Of a stretch of 64,000 nt of DNA, positions 33,343 through 42,644 are shown one piece after another. Source of the DNA: a candidate division Zixibacteria bacterium RBG-1. Its GTDB lineage: Bacteria; Zixibacteria; MSB-5A5; DSPP01; RBG-1. The position numbers and the translations under genes were made by a program. Numbering within the stretch: position 1 is the stretch's first letter; each line of letters starts with the position of its first letter. The notes below the pieces were generated by a model, which was not told the origin of the DNA, made no database searches, and worked only from the letters and a program-made list of their open reading frames with translations. Location of the stretch: NCBI GenBank assembly GCA_000447245.1, contig AUYT01000001.1, forward strand, positions 1,978,001 through 2,042,000. Reading direction: 5' to 3'.

Positions 33343-34272
33343 CTAATATCCTAAAACTTTTAACATATCTTTATAAATTTTGGCTGAATTATGCAAGGCC
33401 TCTTTTTCTTCCGGCAAAAGTTTCAGCTCCACAATTTTTTCAACTCCTCCTGCCCCTAATTGAACCGGTACACCAATGTACAAATCTTTCAAGCCATACT
33501 CGCCTGTGACACAGGCAGAAACCGGCAAAATTCGTTTGATGTCTAAAAGAACCGACTCCACCATCTCCAAAGTGGCTGCGGCTGGAGCATAAAATGCTGA
33601 GCCGGTTTTCAAATACGCTACAATCTCAGTTCCACCATTACGAGTTCTTTCAGAAAGACCTTTAATTTTTTCTGGAGGCAGAAGTTCACTTAAAGGAATT
33701 CCGGAAACTGTGGTGTATCTGGGCAAAGGGACCATGGAATCCCCATGCCCTCCCAAGACCATGGCTTGTACATCTTGGACCGAGACCCCTAATTCTAAGG
33801 CCACAAAAGTTCGGAATCTGATGGAATCCAATACCCCGGCTTGTCCAAAAACTCTATTGGTTGGGAAACCGGATTTCTTATAAGCATGAAAAGTCATTAT
33901 ATCCAAAGGATTGGCGACCATTACAATCATAGAGTCAGGAGCATATTTGACGATATTTTCGGTAACTTGAGAGATAATTTCGGCATTTTTGATAATCAAA
34001 TCCTCTCTGGACATCCCTGGTTTTCTGGCTAAACCAGCAGTGACCACTACTATCTCAGAGCCAGAAATATCTTTATAATCATTGCTGCCTTTTACGCTGA
34101 TGCTGTAGTTCAAAATCGGTCCGGCTTGCAGCAAATCCAACCCTTTCCCGATCGGGACCCCTTCCACAATATCCAGCAAAACTATATCACAGATATTTTT
34201 TTGAGCCAGATAAGCTGCCAAACTGCTGCCGACATTTCCAGCCCCGATTATTGAAACTTTTTTTCTGGACAT
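33343..34272 (-). CDS. mdh: malate dehydrogenase
   Basis: This 309-residue protein of the LDH-like MDH group has GAGNVGSSLAAYLA (NAD-binding, residues 8-21), LDIVEGVPIGKGLDL (Asp for NAD specificity), ARKPGMSREDL (substrate-loop arginines), MVANPLDIMT and GGHGDSMVPLPRYT with the catalytic His. It interconverts malate and oxaloacetate with NAD. It lies between an unknown gene and icd on the same strand, with a 69 bp gap to icd. Confidence 0.96.
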   Translation of the reverse strand: MSRKKVSIIGAGNVGSSLAAYLAQKNICDIVLLDIVEGVPIGKGLDLLQAGPILNYSISVKGSNDYKDISGSEIVVVTAGLARKPGMSREDLIIKNAEIISQVTENIVKYAPDSMIVMVANPLDIMTFHAYKKSGFPTNRVFGQAGVLDSIRFRTFVALELGVSVQDVQAMVLGGHGDSMVPLPRYTTVSGIPLSELLPPEKIKGLSERTRNGGTEIVAYLKTGSAFYAPAAATLEMVESVLLDIKRILPVSACVTGEYGLKDLYIGVPVQLGAGGVEKIVELKLLPEEKEALHNSAKIYKDMLKVLGY

Positions 34273-34351
34273 CCCAGTCTCCTGTTTTTAATTTGTGAGC
34301 CAAGTCCTCAATGGCAGATCTTTGGAAGAAATTTAGTCGGACCACCTGAAC

Positions 34352-34798
34352 TTAGTTTTTATCCCCTTTTTTTAAGATATCCTCTGCTAAAGAAAGAGCC
34401 ACGCCCGAAAGCATCACCTCCACCCCCAATTTAGTAAAATCTTCCGAAATCAGTTTCCGGTTCACATTGGCATACAGAGCGCAAGCCGCTTCTTTTTCCA
34501 CCACCAACCCGGCTAATTTCCCGCCATTTTCTCCTATAAATGTAACCTCTCCCAATTCCTCGGAAATGACATAACCGGAGCAGGAGTGCAGCTGCAAATG
34601 ACAATTCCCGGCATAGATGACCACCATGGAACCCCTGTCTTTTCCCAGGTTGGCTTCCGCATAAATAGCCAGATTTACTTTCCGTTTTTCTTTTTCATTG
34701 ACCAGGGCCAGCCGGTAATGGTCCTTTTCCTGGGTCACCGAATGGGGCTTTAAGCAGGAGATGATTTTTTTTATGTCCTTCTCGCTGAAGATATCCAT
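34352..34798 (-). CDS. conserved-looking small protein of unknown function
   Basis: This 148-residue soluble protein is in the operon between tatA (25 bp upstream) and mdh. It has no signal peptide, no membrane helix and no motif I know. A central segment is rich in beta strands with His and Cys (GNCHLQLHSCSGYVI), which could bind metal. A C-terminal helix follows (LSGVALSLAEDILKKGDKN). Its length and codon pattern look like a real gene. Confidence 0.6.
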   Translation of the reverse strand: MDIFSEKDIKKIISCLKPHSVTQEKDHYRLALVNEKEKRKVNLAIYAEANLGKDRGSMVVIYAGNCHLQLHSCSGYVISEELGEVTFIGENGGKLAGLVVEKEAACALYANVNRKLISEDFTKLGVEVMLSGVALSLAEDILKKGDKN

Positions 34799-34823
34799 AG
34801 ACTTAAAAAAAGAGTCGATGACT

Positions 34824-35009
34824 CTACTTAGACTTCTTTTCCCCGGCTTTTTCTATCTCGTCTTTGGTATCCCGCATGGCTTTCTTAAATTCGCTGATTC
34901 CTTTTCCCAAGCCCTGGGCAATTTCCGGAATTCTTTTTGCTCCGAACAGGAGCAAAACCACCAGAAGAATCAAAACTAGTTCCTGGGCTCCAATCCCGCC
35001 AATCATCAT
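34824..35009 (-). CDS. tatA: twin-arginine translocase subunit TatA/E
   Basis: This 61-residue protein has a short N-terminal membrane helix ([21 protein letters not shown]), the family hinge [16 protein letters not shown], and an amphipathic, Lys/Glu-rich tail. TatA forms the pore of the twin-arginine export system. tatC is not in the window, so TatA is encoded apart from it, as is common in this kind of genome. AGGAGG precedes the ATG pair. Confidence 0.93.
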   Translation of the reverse strand: MMIGGIGAQELVLILLVVLLLFGAKRIPEIAQGLGKGISEFKKAMRDTKDEIEKAGEKKSK

Positions 35010-35036
35010 ATTTCCTCCTTCAAAAAAGTTGATTTT

Positions 35037-35306
35037 CTAAATATACCACCATCTATAGTAGATTAACACCCCGATAACCAGCAAAACCGAGACAAAGTTG
35101 ATATTGATTAAAAGACCGAAAGTAAATTCCAAAGCATAAAAGTTAAGGTGAAACGGCTCCTGCAAACCGATACGTATATTTTTTTCGAATAAAGTCTTTA
35201 CTCCCCCTTCCGGAATAAAAGAAGCGGTAATATCTCCGATCAAACCTCCTATCACGGCCGCTAAAACCAGGGCTACCGTCAGAAAAATCAGTTCGGTTTT
35301 TTTCAA
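35037..35306 (-). CDS. DUF4321 family small membrane protein
   Basis: This 89-residue protein has two membrane helices (residues 7-30 and about 66-87) and the family's pattern [10 protein letters not shown] followed by [17 protein letters not shown]. Function is unknown. The ATG overlaps the purQ stop by 4 bases and tatA follows at 27 bp, so it belongs to the same operon. Confidence 0.75.
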   Translation of the reverse strand: MKKTELIFLTVALVLAAVIGGLIGDITASFIPEGGVKTLFEKNIRIGLQEPFHLNFYALEFTFGLLININFVSVLLVIGVLIYYRWWYI

Positions 35307-36004
35307 TTACTTGCTCCGTTTGTGTGTTGTACTAATGACCAAAACAGATTTTTCCCGTCATCCGAGCCCAATATTTTCTCCGAGGCTCTTTCCGGATGAG
35401 GCATCAGCCCTATGACATTTCCTTCTTTATTGCAGATTCCGGCAATATTGGCCAGAGAGCCGTTGGGATTGCTGGCTTCGGTTATATTCCCGTTTTCATC
35501 ACAGTATCTGAATATCACCTGATTATTCCTCTCTAATTCTAAAAGTTCCTTTTGGGAAATATAATAGTTTCCGTCTTTGTGAGCCACTGGAATTTTCAGA
35601 ATTTGACCGACCTGACAAGTTTGAGTATAAGGGAGGTCATTGCGCTCCACTTTGATATAAATATTTTTGCACACAAATCTTAAGTGCGAATTCATCAGCA
35701 TTGAGCCCGGCAGAAGTCCGGCCTCCAGAAGAATCTGAAAACCGTTGCAAATTCCCCACACCAATCCTCCCCGGTTGGCGAATTTGGCCACGGATTTCAT
35801 AATCGGGGAAAAACGGGCAATCGCCCCGGTTCTCAAATAATCTCCGTAGGAAAAACCTCCCGGCAAAATGATACAGTCATAATTTTCCAAAGAAGTTTCT
35901 TTATGCCATAGAAATTCTACTTTTTCTTTTAGCACATCGGAAACCACTTTATAGGCATCATAATCACAATTAGAGCCGGGAAAAATTACCACTCCGAATT
36001 TCAC
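35303..36004 (-). CDS. purQ: phosphoribosylformylglycinamidine synthase, glutaminase subunit PurQ
   Basis: This 233-residue class I glutamine amidotransferase supplies ammonia to PurL for the fourth step of purine synthesis. VWGICNGFQ has the nucleophile C86 and [11 protein letters not shown] has the catalytic His and Glu. PGSNCDYD and [11 protein letters not shown] are PurQ-specific. Translation starts at a GTG whose bases overlap the TGA of purS (36001-36004). purL, the synthetase subunit, is not adjacent. Confidence 0.95.
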   Translation of the reverse strand: MKFGVVIFPGSNCDYDAYKVVSDVLKEKVEFLWHKETSLENYDCIILPGGFSYGDYLRTGAIARFSPIMKSVAKFANRGGLVWGICNGFQILLEAGLLPGSMLMNSHLRFVCKNIYIKVERNDLPYTQTCQVGQILKIPVAHKDGNYYISQKELLELERNNQVIFRYCDENGNITEASNPNGSLANIAGICNKEGNVIGLMPHPERASEKILGSDDGKNLFWSLVQHTNGASN

Positions 36005-36270
36005 TTTACCACCTCGATTTCAAATTTTTCAATGACCGGATTGGCTAAGAGTTTATCTGAAATCTCATTTAAAAATTTGGTGCTTTGCTGAGTTCCGTTA
36101 GAGTCAAAAACTATTTCAAAAAATTTTCCGGACCGGACCTCTTTGACATTCTGATAACCCAACTTTTCCAGAGCTTTTTTGATGGTCAGACCCTGGGGGT
36201 CCAAAACCCCTTCCTTCAACTTGACGTACACCACCGCCTGGGAAAGTTCTGCTTTTCTCTTTGAACTCAT
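36001..36270 (-). CDS. purS: phosphoribosylformylglycinamidine synthase subunit PurS
   Basis: This 89-residue protein has the PurS pattern [21 protein letters not shown] and [17 protein letters not shown], with a C-terminal beta strand ([12 protein letters not shown]). PurS bridges PurQ and small-type PurL, so a small PurL is expected elsewhere. It overlaps purQ through GTGA, a sign of translational coupling. The TGA stop here shows that TGA works as a normal stop in this genome. Confidence 0.93.
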   Translation of the reverse strand: MSSKRKAELSQAVVYVKLKEGVLDPQGLTIKKALEKLGYQNVKEVRSGKFFEIVFDSNGTQQSTKFLNEISDKLLANPVIEKFEIEVVK

Positions 36271-36327
36271 GGCTTTTGGAAATCTCCTGTATAAAATTTA
36301 CGAATTTAGTAAATCAAAGTTGAAAAT

Positions 36328-37062
36328 TTATTTTCCGTAACTTTCTTCTAACACTTTTTCTTTTTTGGGATTATGCAGTATGCCGTAAATCTCTCGTCCC
36401 ACACCGGATAGTACGTAAAGTATTCCCAGAGGGAAAAAAGCCAGAGACGGCTTAATTAAAAGGGCTATTACAGCCACACCCACATACATCAATTTCAGAT
36501 TATTTTTCCGGTTTCCTAAATGGAAGCTGGGGAGAGTATCATAGGAAATACTGGAAACCATCAGCCCTGAAAAGGCGATTATCATGGAAATTAAAATTTC
36601 CGGAAACCGCAGTTCTCCCCACAGATAGTAACAGAACAAAGCATAACCGGCAATGGTGCAGGCCGACATAGGAATAGGAAGACCGGTGTAATGATTGGAT
36701 TTTTCGGACTTGGCATTCAGATTGTAGCGGGCTAAACGAAAAGCCCCGCAAAGTATGAAGACAAATCCCACGATAAATCCCCATTTTCCCAAGACATATA
36801 ATTTGAAGGAGTAAAAAATTACCGCTGGGGCAATTCCGAAAGAAACAAAATCGGCTAGGGAGTCCAGTTCAATCCCGAAACGCGAGGTGGCTCGGGAGAA
36901 GCGTGCAATCCAGCCATCCAGGGCGTCGAAAAACCCGGCTAAGATGATTAACCAGGAAGCGTGGATGGCATTTCCGTCCAAACTGGAAAGGATGGATAAA
37001 AATCCGCAGAAAAGATTTCCCATAGTAAATATACCGGGGAAAATCCCTCTTACTTTTTTCAT
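36328..37062 (-). CDS. pssA: CDP-diacylglycerol-serine O-phosphatidyltransferase
   Basis: This 244-residue membrane enzyme transfers phosphatidyl from CDP-diacylglycerol to serine. The CDP-alcohol phosphotransferase motif is complete: D46, D49, G50, A53, R54, G63, D67 and D71 (DALDGWIARF ... RFGIELDSLADF). About seven hydrophobic segments are present. It overlaps psd by ATGA (37059-37062), so synthesis and decarboxylation of phosphatidylserine to phosphatidylethanolamine are coupled. Confidence 0.95.
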   Translation of the reverse strand: MKKVRGIFPGIFTMGNLFCGFLSILSSLDGNAIHASWLIILAGFFDALDGWIARFSRATSRFGIELDSLADFVSFGIAPAVIFYSFKLYVLGKWGFIVGFVFILCGAFRLARYNLNAKSEKSNHYTGLPIPMSACTIAGYALFCYYLWGELRFPEILISMIIAFSGLMVSSISYDTLPSFHLGNRKNNLKLMYVGVAVIALLIKPSLAFFPLGILYVLSGVGREIYGILHNPKKEKVLEESYGK

Positions 37063-37700
37063 TTAAAAACTCCCACGACGGTTTCACCGGCTTTTAATTT
37101 TTGTCCAAGCTGGACTTTCAGCTCAACTTTTTCCGGTAAGATTAGCTCTACTCTAGAACCGAACCGTATCATTCCTATTTTGCCACCAGCTATAGTTTCT
37201 TCTTGTGGTTTTAAGTAAGTGACTATCCTGCGGGCCAAAACCCCGGCGATTTTTTTTACCACTACTTTGCCAAAATGGTTCTCAATTCCCAATTCAGCTT
37301 GTTCGTTTTCCAGCGAAGCCTGGGTTTTGAAAGCCGGTCTGAATTTTCCGCTGGAGTATTTGTAGTAACTGATTTTACCATCTATGGGAGAGCGGATGAA
37401 ATGTACATCCCACAACGATAAAAAGGTTGAAATTTTAGTCCCCGGGCTTCCCAAAAAATCCAGCTTAGGGACTTTTTCGATGGCGACTATCTTGCCATCC
37501 GAGGGGGACAAAATCAGTTTTTCACCCGGGGGAATTTCTCTTTCCGGGTCCCGGAAAAAGTACATTATAAATAAAGTTATCCCCCAGAATAATAAAGCCA
37601 GCCAGGGAGCCAAAGTATTGGCAGTCACATAGGAGTAGATGAAAAATCCCAGCGAGATTAGAAATGTCAATGCTTTTAACTTCAAACCTTCTTTAGGCAT
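37059..37700 (-). CDS. psd: phosphatidylserine decarboxylase proenzyme
   Basis: This 213-residue protein is the short, archaeal/Bacteroidota-type PSD. The self-cleavage site RFGSRVELILPE puts the pyruvoyl-forming Ser at residue 182. DVHFIRSPIDGKI (98-110) is the conserved His region. The N-terminus has two membrane helices. It makes phosphatidylethanolamine from the pssA product. It ends in TGA, shared with the pssA start. Confidence 0.95.
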   Translation of the reverse strand: MPKEGLKLKALTFLISLGFFIYSYVTANTLAPWLALLFWGITLFIMYFFRDPEREIPPGEKLILSPSDGKIVAIEKVPKLDFLGSPGTKISTFLSLWDVHFIRSPIDGKISYYKYSSGKFRPAFKTQASLENEQAELGIENHFGKVVVKKIAGVLARRIVTYLKPQEETIAGGKIGMIRFGSRVELILPEKVELKVQLGQKLKAGETVVGVFK

Positions 37701-37775
37701 AAGTGCTACAAATTCTCCCTCTTTATATTTCGAACTTTAGGATTACATTCATAACTATTTTCTTTTATGAATCTG

Positions 37776-39098
37776 CTAAATCCGTTTAATCAGCTGTGAA
37801 TTCTTGCTATTGAAAACCCTCTTATAAATATAATCCACATTCTTAGTATAAAATTTTAAATCAAAACATCCCTCTAATTCTTTTTTGCTTAAATATTTTT
37901 TCAGAATTCCGTTGGTCTCCAAAAGGTGCTTAAAATTCTTGTGATTGCTCCAGGCCTTTAAAGCCAAACTTTGCACCAACTGGTAAGCTTTTTGCCGGTT
38001 CAATTTCTTTTCAATCAATTTATGCAGAATCCTCTGTGAAAATACCAAACCGCCGGTTCTGTTTATGTTTTCCAACATCCGCTCCGGATAAACTATCAGA
38101 TTTTCCATCACCTGAATCAACTTGACCAGCATATAATCTAGCAAAATGCAGGAATCCGGAATAATCACTCTTTCCACCGAAGAATGGGTGATGTCTCTTT
38201 CATGCCACAAAGCCATATTTTCCAAGGAAGCTATAGAGTTGGAGCGGACCACCCGGGCTAAGCCGCAGATTCTTTCACAGATGATGGGGTTTCTTTTGTG
38301 CGGCATGGAGGATGAACCCTTCTGTCCCTCGGCAAACGGCTCCTCCACTTCCAGAATCTCGGTTCTTTGTAAATTTCTGATCTCCAAAGCTATTTTTTCC
38401 AAAGTTCCGGCGATGATAGCCAAAGTTGTCAGATATTGGGCATGCCTGTCTCTCTGTAAAATTTGGGTGGAGACTTTATCCGGTTTTAGACCTAATTTTT
38501 TGCAGACGAATTCTTCTACTTTGGGACTGATGTGGGCAAAATTTCCTACAGACCCGGCTATTCTGCCGACGGAGATTGACTGTATGGCATGCTGCAACCT
38601 TTCCTGGTTTCTGTGTATCTCTTCATACCATAAAGCCAACTTTAAACCAAAAGAGGTCGGCTCCGCATGCACTCCATGGGTTCTGCCCATTATGGGAGTG
38701 TGCTTGTAGCTCTGGGCTTTTTTCTTGAGGACTAAACTTAAATTACCCAAATCATCTGAAATTATTTTCCCGGCTTCTCTCATCCTCAAAGCCAAAGCGG
38801 TATCTTCCACATCATGAGAGGTCATGCCGTAATGCAGATATTTGGCTTCTTCTCCGATATTTTCCGCCAAATTGCTCAAAAAAGCCACCAGATCGTGCTG
38901 GGTTCTTCTTTCCAGCTCTAAAATTCTTTCGATATCGAATTTGGCTTTTCTTTTGATTTTTAGATAAGCTTTGCGAGGCACTTGTCCTAACTTGACGTAA
39001 GCTTCACAGGCCAGAAGCTCAATTCCTAGCCATTTGGAAAACTTGGCTTCTTCCGACCAAAGCTTTCCCATTTCAGGTAAGGTGTAACGTTCAATCAT
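37776..39098 (-). CDS. purB: adenylosuccinate lyase
   Basis: This 440-residue fumarase/aspartase-superfamily enzyme acts twice in purine synthesis, splitting SAICAR and adenylosuccinate to release fumarate. LHYGMTSHDVEDTA, PIMGRTHGVHAEPTSFG, and the signature SSMPHKRNPIICER with the flexible catalytic loop are visible. The start region MIERYTLPEMGKLWSEE is typical. It lies in the operon after fsa (40 bp gap) and before psd. Confidence 0.96.
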   Translation of the reverse strand: MIERYTLPEMGKLWSEEAKFSKWLGIELLACEAYVKLGQVPRKAYLKIKRKAKFDIERILELERRTQHDLVAFLSNLAENIGEEAKYLHYGMTSHDVEDTALALRMREAGKIISDDLGNLSLVLKKKAQSYKHTPIMGRTHGVHAEPTSFGLKLALWYEEIHRNQERLQHAIQSISVGRIAGSVGNFAHISPKVEEFVCKKLGLKPDKVSTQILQRDRHAQYLTTLAIIAGTLEKIALEIRNLQRTEILEVEEPFAEGQKGSSSMPHKRNPIICERICGLARVVRSNSIASLENMALWHERDITHSSVERVIIPDSCILLDYMLVKLIQVMENLIVYPERMLENINRTGGLVFSQRILHKLIEKKLNRQKAYQLVQSLALKAWSNHKNFKHLLETNGILKKYLSKKELEGCFDLKFYTKNVDYIYKRVFNSKNSQLIKRI

Positions 39099-39138
39099 CT
39101 TAGGGTGAGTTTATTTATGCTGAGCATACGCCGAGCCC

Positions 39139-39825
39139 TTATCTAACTTTCAATAATTCTAACAGGTTTTCAGCCTTATAAGTGGATTTGAATTTTTCCC
39201 AATCTGATAAGAAATTTTTTAATCCTATATCCGTCAAGGGATGCTTGAGCAATTGTTCAAAAACTTTATAAGGCATGGTTACAATGTCAGCCCCTATCAA
39301 AGCGGACTCCACCACATGCAGGGGGTGTCTGGAGCTGGCTACTAAAACTTCGGTGGCGATTTCATAGTTGTCGAAAATCTGGATAATCTGGCGGATTAAA
39401 TCCATTCCGGATTGGCTGATATCATCTAATCTGCCGATGAAAGGGGAAACAAAATTGGCACCGGCTTTGGCGGCTAAAAGGGCTTGGGAGGGGGAAAAAA
39501 TTAAGGTGGTGTTCACCTTAATCCCCTGGTCGGTCAATTTACGAATCGCTTTTAATCCTTCTTTTATCATAGGAACTTTGACCACTATCTTGGGGTGAAT
39601 TTTGGCTAACACTTCCCCTTCTCTGACCATGCCTGTAAAATCAACTGAGACCACTTCCGCATTCACCGGACCCGGGACCACTTCGCAGATTTCTTCCAAG
39701 ACCGATTTAAATTCTTTTCCCTCTTTGGCAATCAAAGTCGGATTAGTGGTGACTCCGTCCAGCATTCCAATTGAGGCCGCTTCTCTGATTTCAGCTATAT
39801 TGGCTGTGTCCAGAAATATTTTCAA
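39139..39825 (-). CDS. fructose-6-phosphate aldolase / small transaldolase
   Basis: This 228-residue member of the short transaldolase group (FSA/TalC) has [27 protein letters not shown] and IVVKVPM with the Schiff-base lysine K83, then [19 protein letters not shown] and [10 protein letters not shown]. Members either transfer dihydroxyacetone units in the pentose phosphate pathway or act as fructose-6-phosphate aldolase; sequence by eye does not separate them. It is translated after truA (14 bp gap). Confidence 0.92.
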   Translation of the reverse strand: MKIFLDTANIAEIREAASIGMLDGVTTNPTLIAKEGKEFKSVLEEICEVVPGPVNAEVVSVDFTGMVREGEVLAKIHPKIVVKVPMIKEGLKAIRKLTDQGIKVNTTLIFSPSQALLAAKAGANFVSPFIGRLDDISQSGMDLIRQIIQIFDNYEIATEVLVASSRHPLHVVESALIGADIVTMPYKVFEQLLKHPLTDIGLKNFLSDWEKFKSTYKAENLLELLKVR

Positions 39826-39839
39826 TTATCCTCCAATTT

Positions 39840-40568
39840 TTAATATTTTACTTTTACCAAATAAAGACCACCGGCTGGGGCTTTTTTTACGGCTTTTCGG
39901 CTCTGATTGTTTAACATTTTAGCAAACTCATTTATCCCCAGATTTCCTCGACCAATTTCTACTAATGTTCCTACGATATTTCTGACCATCCCTCTTAAAA
40001 ACCGGTTGGCTTCTATCTCAAAGGAAACTTCGTTTCTTTTAACCTCACATTTGGTCTTTAAAATCTCACATCTGTAATCATGACGGTCCTCGTTTTTCTT
40101 TCCGAAATGGGAAAATTTGTGGTACCCTTTTATAATTTTTAAACCTTGCTTCATTTTTTTTATATCCAAGGGCTGAAAAACCTCCCACACTAACTTACGT
40201 AAAATGGCAGTCTTTCCTAAAAAAATCTTATATCTGTAAACTCTGCTCTTGGCTTTGAAACGGGCATTAAAATCTAAAGCCATCTCTTGCGTATTTTTTA
40301 TCACTATATCTTTGGGCAACAGATTATTTAAGGCCTTGAGGAGCTGGCCAACCCCTAACTTATTGTCGCTCTTAAAATTAGCCACCTGACCCAAAGCATG
40401 AACTCCGGCATCAGTTCTTCCCGCTCCGATTAGATTTATTTTTTCTTTCAATAATTTCTCTAATGCTTTTTGTAATTCCCCCTGAATGGTTCTACCCTTC
40501 TTTTGAATCTGCCATCCTAAAAAATTAGTCCCGTCATATTCTATGGTCAACTTAATGTTTCTCTGCAT
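39840..40568 (-). CDS. truA: tRNA pseudouridine synthase A
   Basis: This 242-residue enzyme makes pseudouridine at positions 38-40 of tRNA anticodon arms. IEYDGTNFLGWQIQ and GAGRTDAGVHALGQVANF with the catalytic Asp D53, then ARFKAKSRVYRYKI and NRFLRGMVRNIVGTLVEIG are the family landmarks. It is the first gene of the twelve-gene minus-strand run down to icd, 22 bases after the -10 of a consensus promoter. Confidence 0.95.
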   Translation of the reverse strand: MQRNIKLTIEYDGTNFLGWQIQKKGRTIQGELQKALEKLLKEKINLIGAGRTDAGVHALGQVANFKSDNKLGVGQLLKALNNLLPKDIVIKNTQEMALDFNARFKAKSRVYRYKIFLGKTAILRKLVWEVFQPLDIKKMKQGLKIIKGYHKFSHFGKKNEDRHDYRCEILKTKCEVKRNEVSFEIEANRFLRGMVRNIVGTLVEIGRGNLGINEFAKMLNNQSRKAVKKAPAGGLYLVKVKY

Positions 40569-40589
40569 TTAAAATCATTCTTCAAATTG

Positions 40590-40618
40590 AATATACCAAT
40601 TATTTGCCCGACTGTCAA
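40590..40618 (-). promoter_or_regulatory. consensus promoter of the truA-icd operon
   Basis: On the minus strand TTGACA (40613-40618), 17 bases, and TATATT (40590-40595). The expected start near 40583 leaves about 15 bases of leader. This is the same hexamer pair and spacing as the small-RNA promoter at 1934-1962. Confidence 0.7.
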
Positions 40619-40782
40619 ACCTAAAAACTAAAGCTCTGGTTAGACCTGCTTTTCAAGCTTTATACCAACTCTATAAAAATTACGTATTTAAGATGAATAA
40701 AGTGAAGTTTGTTTTCCCATCAAGATTAAAGTCTGAAATGTCGATTTGTGAATGAAATAATTTTAACTTAAAGGGAGACCTC

Positions 40783-41208
40783 ATGAACGTCCAACTCACC
40801 AAAACTTTCAATACCCAGGCTTTAATCGGCTTGTTGTTAATAGCTCCAGCGGGCTTTTTTATCTCTCTGGCACTTTCCAAATATTTGATAGGTATAGATT
40901 ATTTTTTTGATCTTTTTGACTCTTTTATAGCCAGCCCCGGCCATCCGGAACGATTTCAAATTTTTAACACCATCTCCCCCATTGTTTTTCTGGGTGGCTC
41001 ATTTTTGGCCTTAATTTTAAACATTGTGGCGGTAACCGGTTTGAAGTTCAAGAAAGAGAACAGCAATTTAGTGACAACTTTGATGATTAAAGGGAATTTC
41101 TGGAATTTGGCTATAGTTCTGGTGAGCTTTCTGGTTCTCACAATTCTGGTTGGATACATAATTGGCGAAAACTGGCAATGTTGGGTCGGCTTAAAGGCTA
41201 AGTGTTAA
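40783..41208 (+). CDS. small integral membrane protein, unknown
   Basis: This 141-residue protein has three hydrophobic helices (about 14-35, 63-85 and 107-130) and two C-terminal cysteines (NWQCWVGLKAKC). No family recognised. GGGAG lies 6 bases before the ATG, and a good terminator follows at 41232, so it appears to be a single-gene transcript divergent from truA. Confidence 0.65.
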   Translation: MNVQLTKTFNTQALIGLLLIAPAGFFISLALSKYLIGIDYFFDLFDSFIASPGHPERFQIFNTISPIVFLGGSFLALILNIVAVTGLKFKKENSNLVTTLMIKGNFWNLAIVLVSFLVLTILVGYIIGENWQCWVGLKAKC

Positions 41209-41231
41209 TCACAGATTGAGTGTATCGCGTA

Positions 41232-41258
41232 GGGGCGGAGCTTGCTTCGCCCTTTTTT
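41232..41258 (+). terminator. intrinsic terminator
   Basis: GGGCG and CGCCC with an inner AGC/GCT pairing form a GC-rich hairpin (41232-41252) followed by six T. It ends the gene at 40783-41208. Confidence 0.75.
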
Positions 41259-41350
41259 ATTTGCTAAAATTTTTGACACTGTTTCCCTACTAAGCCCTGA
41301 CCTGCAAGCTCTTCTTGACAATCGAATTTATTTAGCTAATAATTATCCCT

Positions 41351-42595
41351 ATGCTTTCCGAGTACGCCATCCAGCATTACAAAGGAAACTTCATTTTAGG
41401 AATCTCCAACGGGATTTTTTTCAATATCGGCTTGGCTTTTTTAAGCGGCTCCACGGTTTTGCCGATTTTTATGGCTCATCTGACTGATTCCAAAGTCTTA
41501 ATCGGTTTAGCTACTTCGATTGAGAATATCGGCTGGCATCTTCCTCAGCTTTTCGTGGCAGCCGCCACTATCCATTATTCTAAACAATTAGGTGTCTATA
41601 CCAAAGCCGCTATTTTAAGAGCCATTGCATTTTTAGGAATTGTGGTCTCCATTTTTCTTTTGGGTTCACAGCATAATGAACTTCTACTAGTTTTATTTTT
41701 CGTATTATTTACCTTCTTTTCGGTCTCCGGTGGCTTAGCAGCCGTTTCTTTTATTGATATTGTGGGAAAAACTATCCCCCCTAACAAACGTGGTACTTAC
41801 TTCGGAATGAGGATGTTTTTCGGAGGGGGACTGGCGGCTTTGTCCGGAATTTTGGTCAAAACAATTTTAGGAAGTTATTCTTTTCCCACTAACTTTGGAT
41901 TACTTTTTAGTCTGGCTTTACTTACTGTTATCTTCGGTTTAGGTTCTTTTGCCTTGGTCAAAGAGCCCGTTTTAGCTAATCCTCGCCCCCATAAATCTCT
42001 CAAGGAAAATTGCCGTGAAGCTTTTTCGCTTTTTCAAACTGATGCCACCTACAAGCTTTTATTTTTGGTCAGAATAACCATCGGAGCTTTTACTTTGGCT
42101 TATCCTTTCTATATTCTTTATGCTCAAAAAACCTTGAATATTAAACCGGAGGCAGCTGGGATTTTTCTTTCTTTTGAAATGCTGGGATACTTAATCTCCA
42201 ATATTTTGTGGGCTTATCTGTCCAACCGCATCAACAATCGCACGGTTCTGTTGCTTTCAGCGGTCTGTTCAGTCTTACCACCTGTAATTGCCCTTACTAA
42301 CTCGCTTTTTCCTTTACCCCTGGTTCTTTATGCCCTAGCATTTTTCTTTCTGGGGGCCACTAACAGCGGGGTATTCATAGGATTTTTCAATTATCTTCTG
42401 GAGATTGCTCCCGAAGAAAAAAGACCTTTGTATGTGGGGTTTATTCACACGATCATTTTCCCCACTTATTTTCTGTCAACCCTGGGAGGAATGATAATTC
42501 AGCTGACTGATTTTAGGATTTTGTTCACGCTAACTTTATTTCTGGCTTTGGTGTCAGTCTATCTCTCCTGCCGCCTGCTAAAGTTTAAAAAATAG
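41351..42595 (+). CDS. MFS transporter
   Basis: This 414-residue protein has about twelve hydrophobic helices in two halves. The loop between helices 2 and 3 reads LPIFMAHLTDSKVLIGLAT, and IPPNKRGTYFGMRMFFGGG lies at the usual cytoplasmic loop region of major facilitator proteins. The second half starts at about LVRITIGAFTLAYPFY. Substrate is not predictable. There is no clear Shine-Dalgarno in front of the chosen ATG. Confidence 0.88.
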   Translation: MLSEYAIQHYKGNFILGISNGIFFNIGLAFLSGSTVLPIFMAHLTDSKVLIGLATSIENIGWHLPQLFVAAATIHYSKQLGVYTKAAILRAIAFLGIVVSIFLLGSQHNELLLVLFFVLFTFFSVSGGLAAVSFIDIVGKTIPPNKRGTYFGMRMFFGGGLAALSGILVKTILGSYSFPTNFGLLFSLALLTVIFGLGSFALVKEPVLANPRPHKSLKENCREAFSLFQTDATYKLLFLVRITIGAFTLAYPFYILYAQKTLNIKPEAAGIFLSFEMLGYLISNILWAYLSNRINNRTVLLLSAVCSVLPPVIALTNSLFPLPLVLYALAFFFLGATNSGVFIGFFNYLLEIAPEEKRPLYVGFIHTIIFPTYFLSTLGGMIIQLTDFRILFTLTLFLALVSVYLSCRLLKFKK

Positions 42596-42644
42596 CTACA
42601 TTTGGGTTTGAAAATTCGTTATTTTATATAAAGTAAATTTATCT

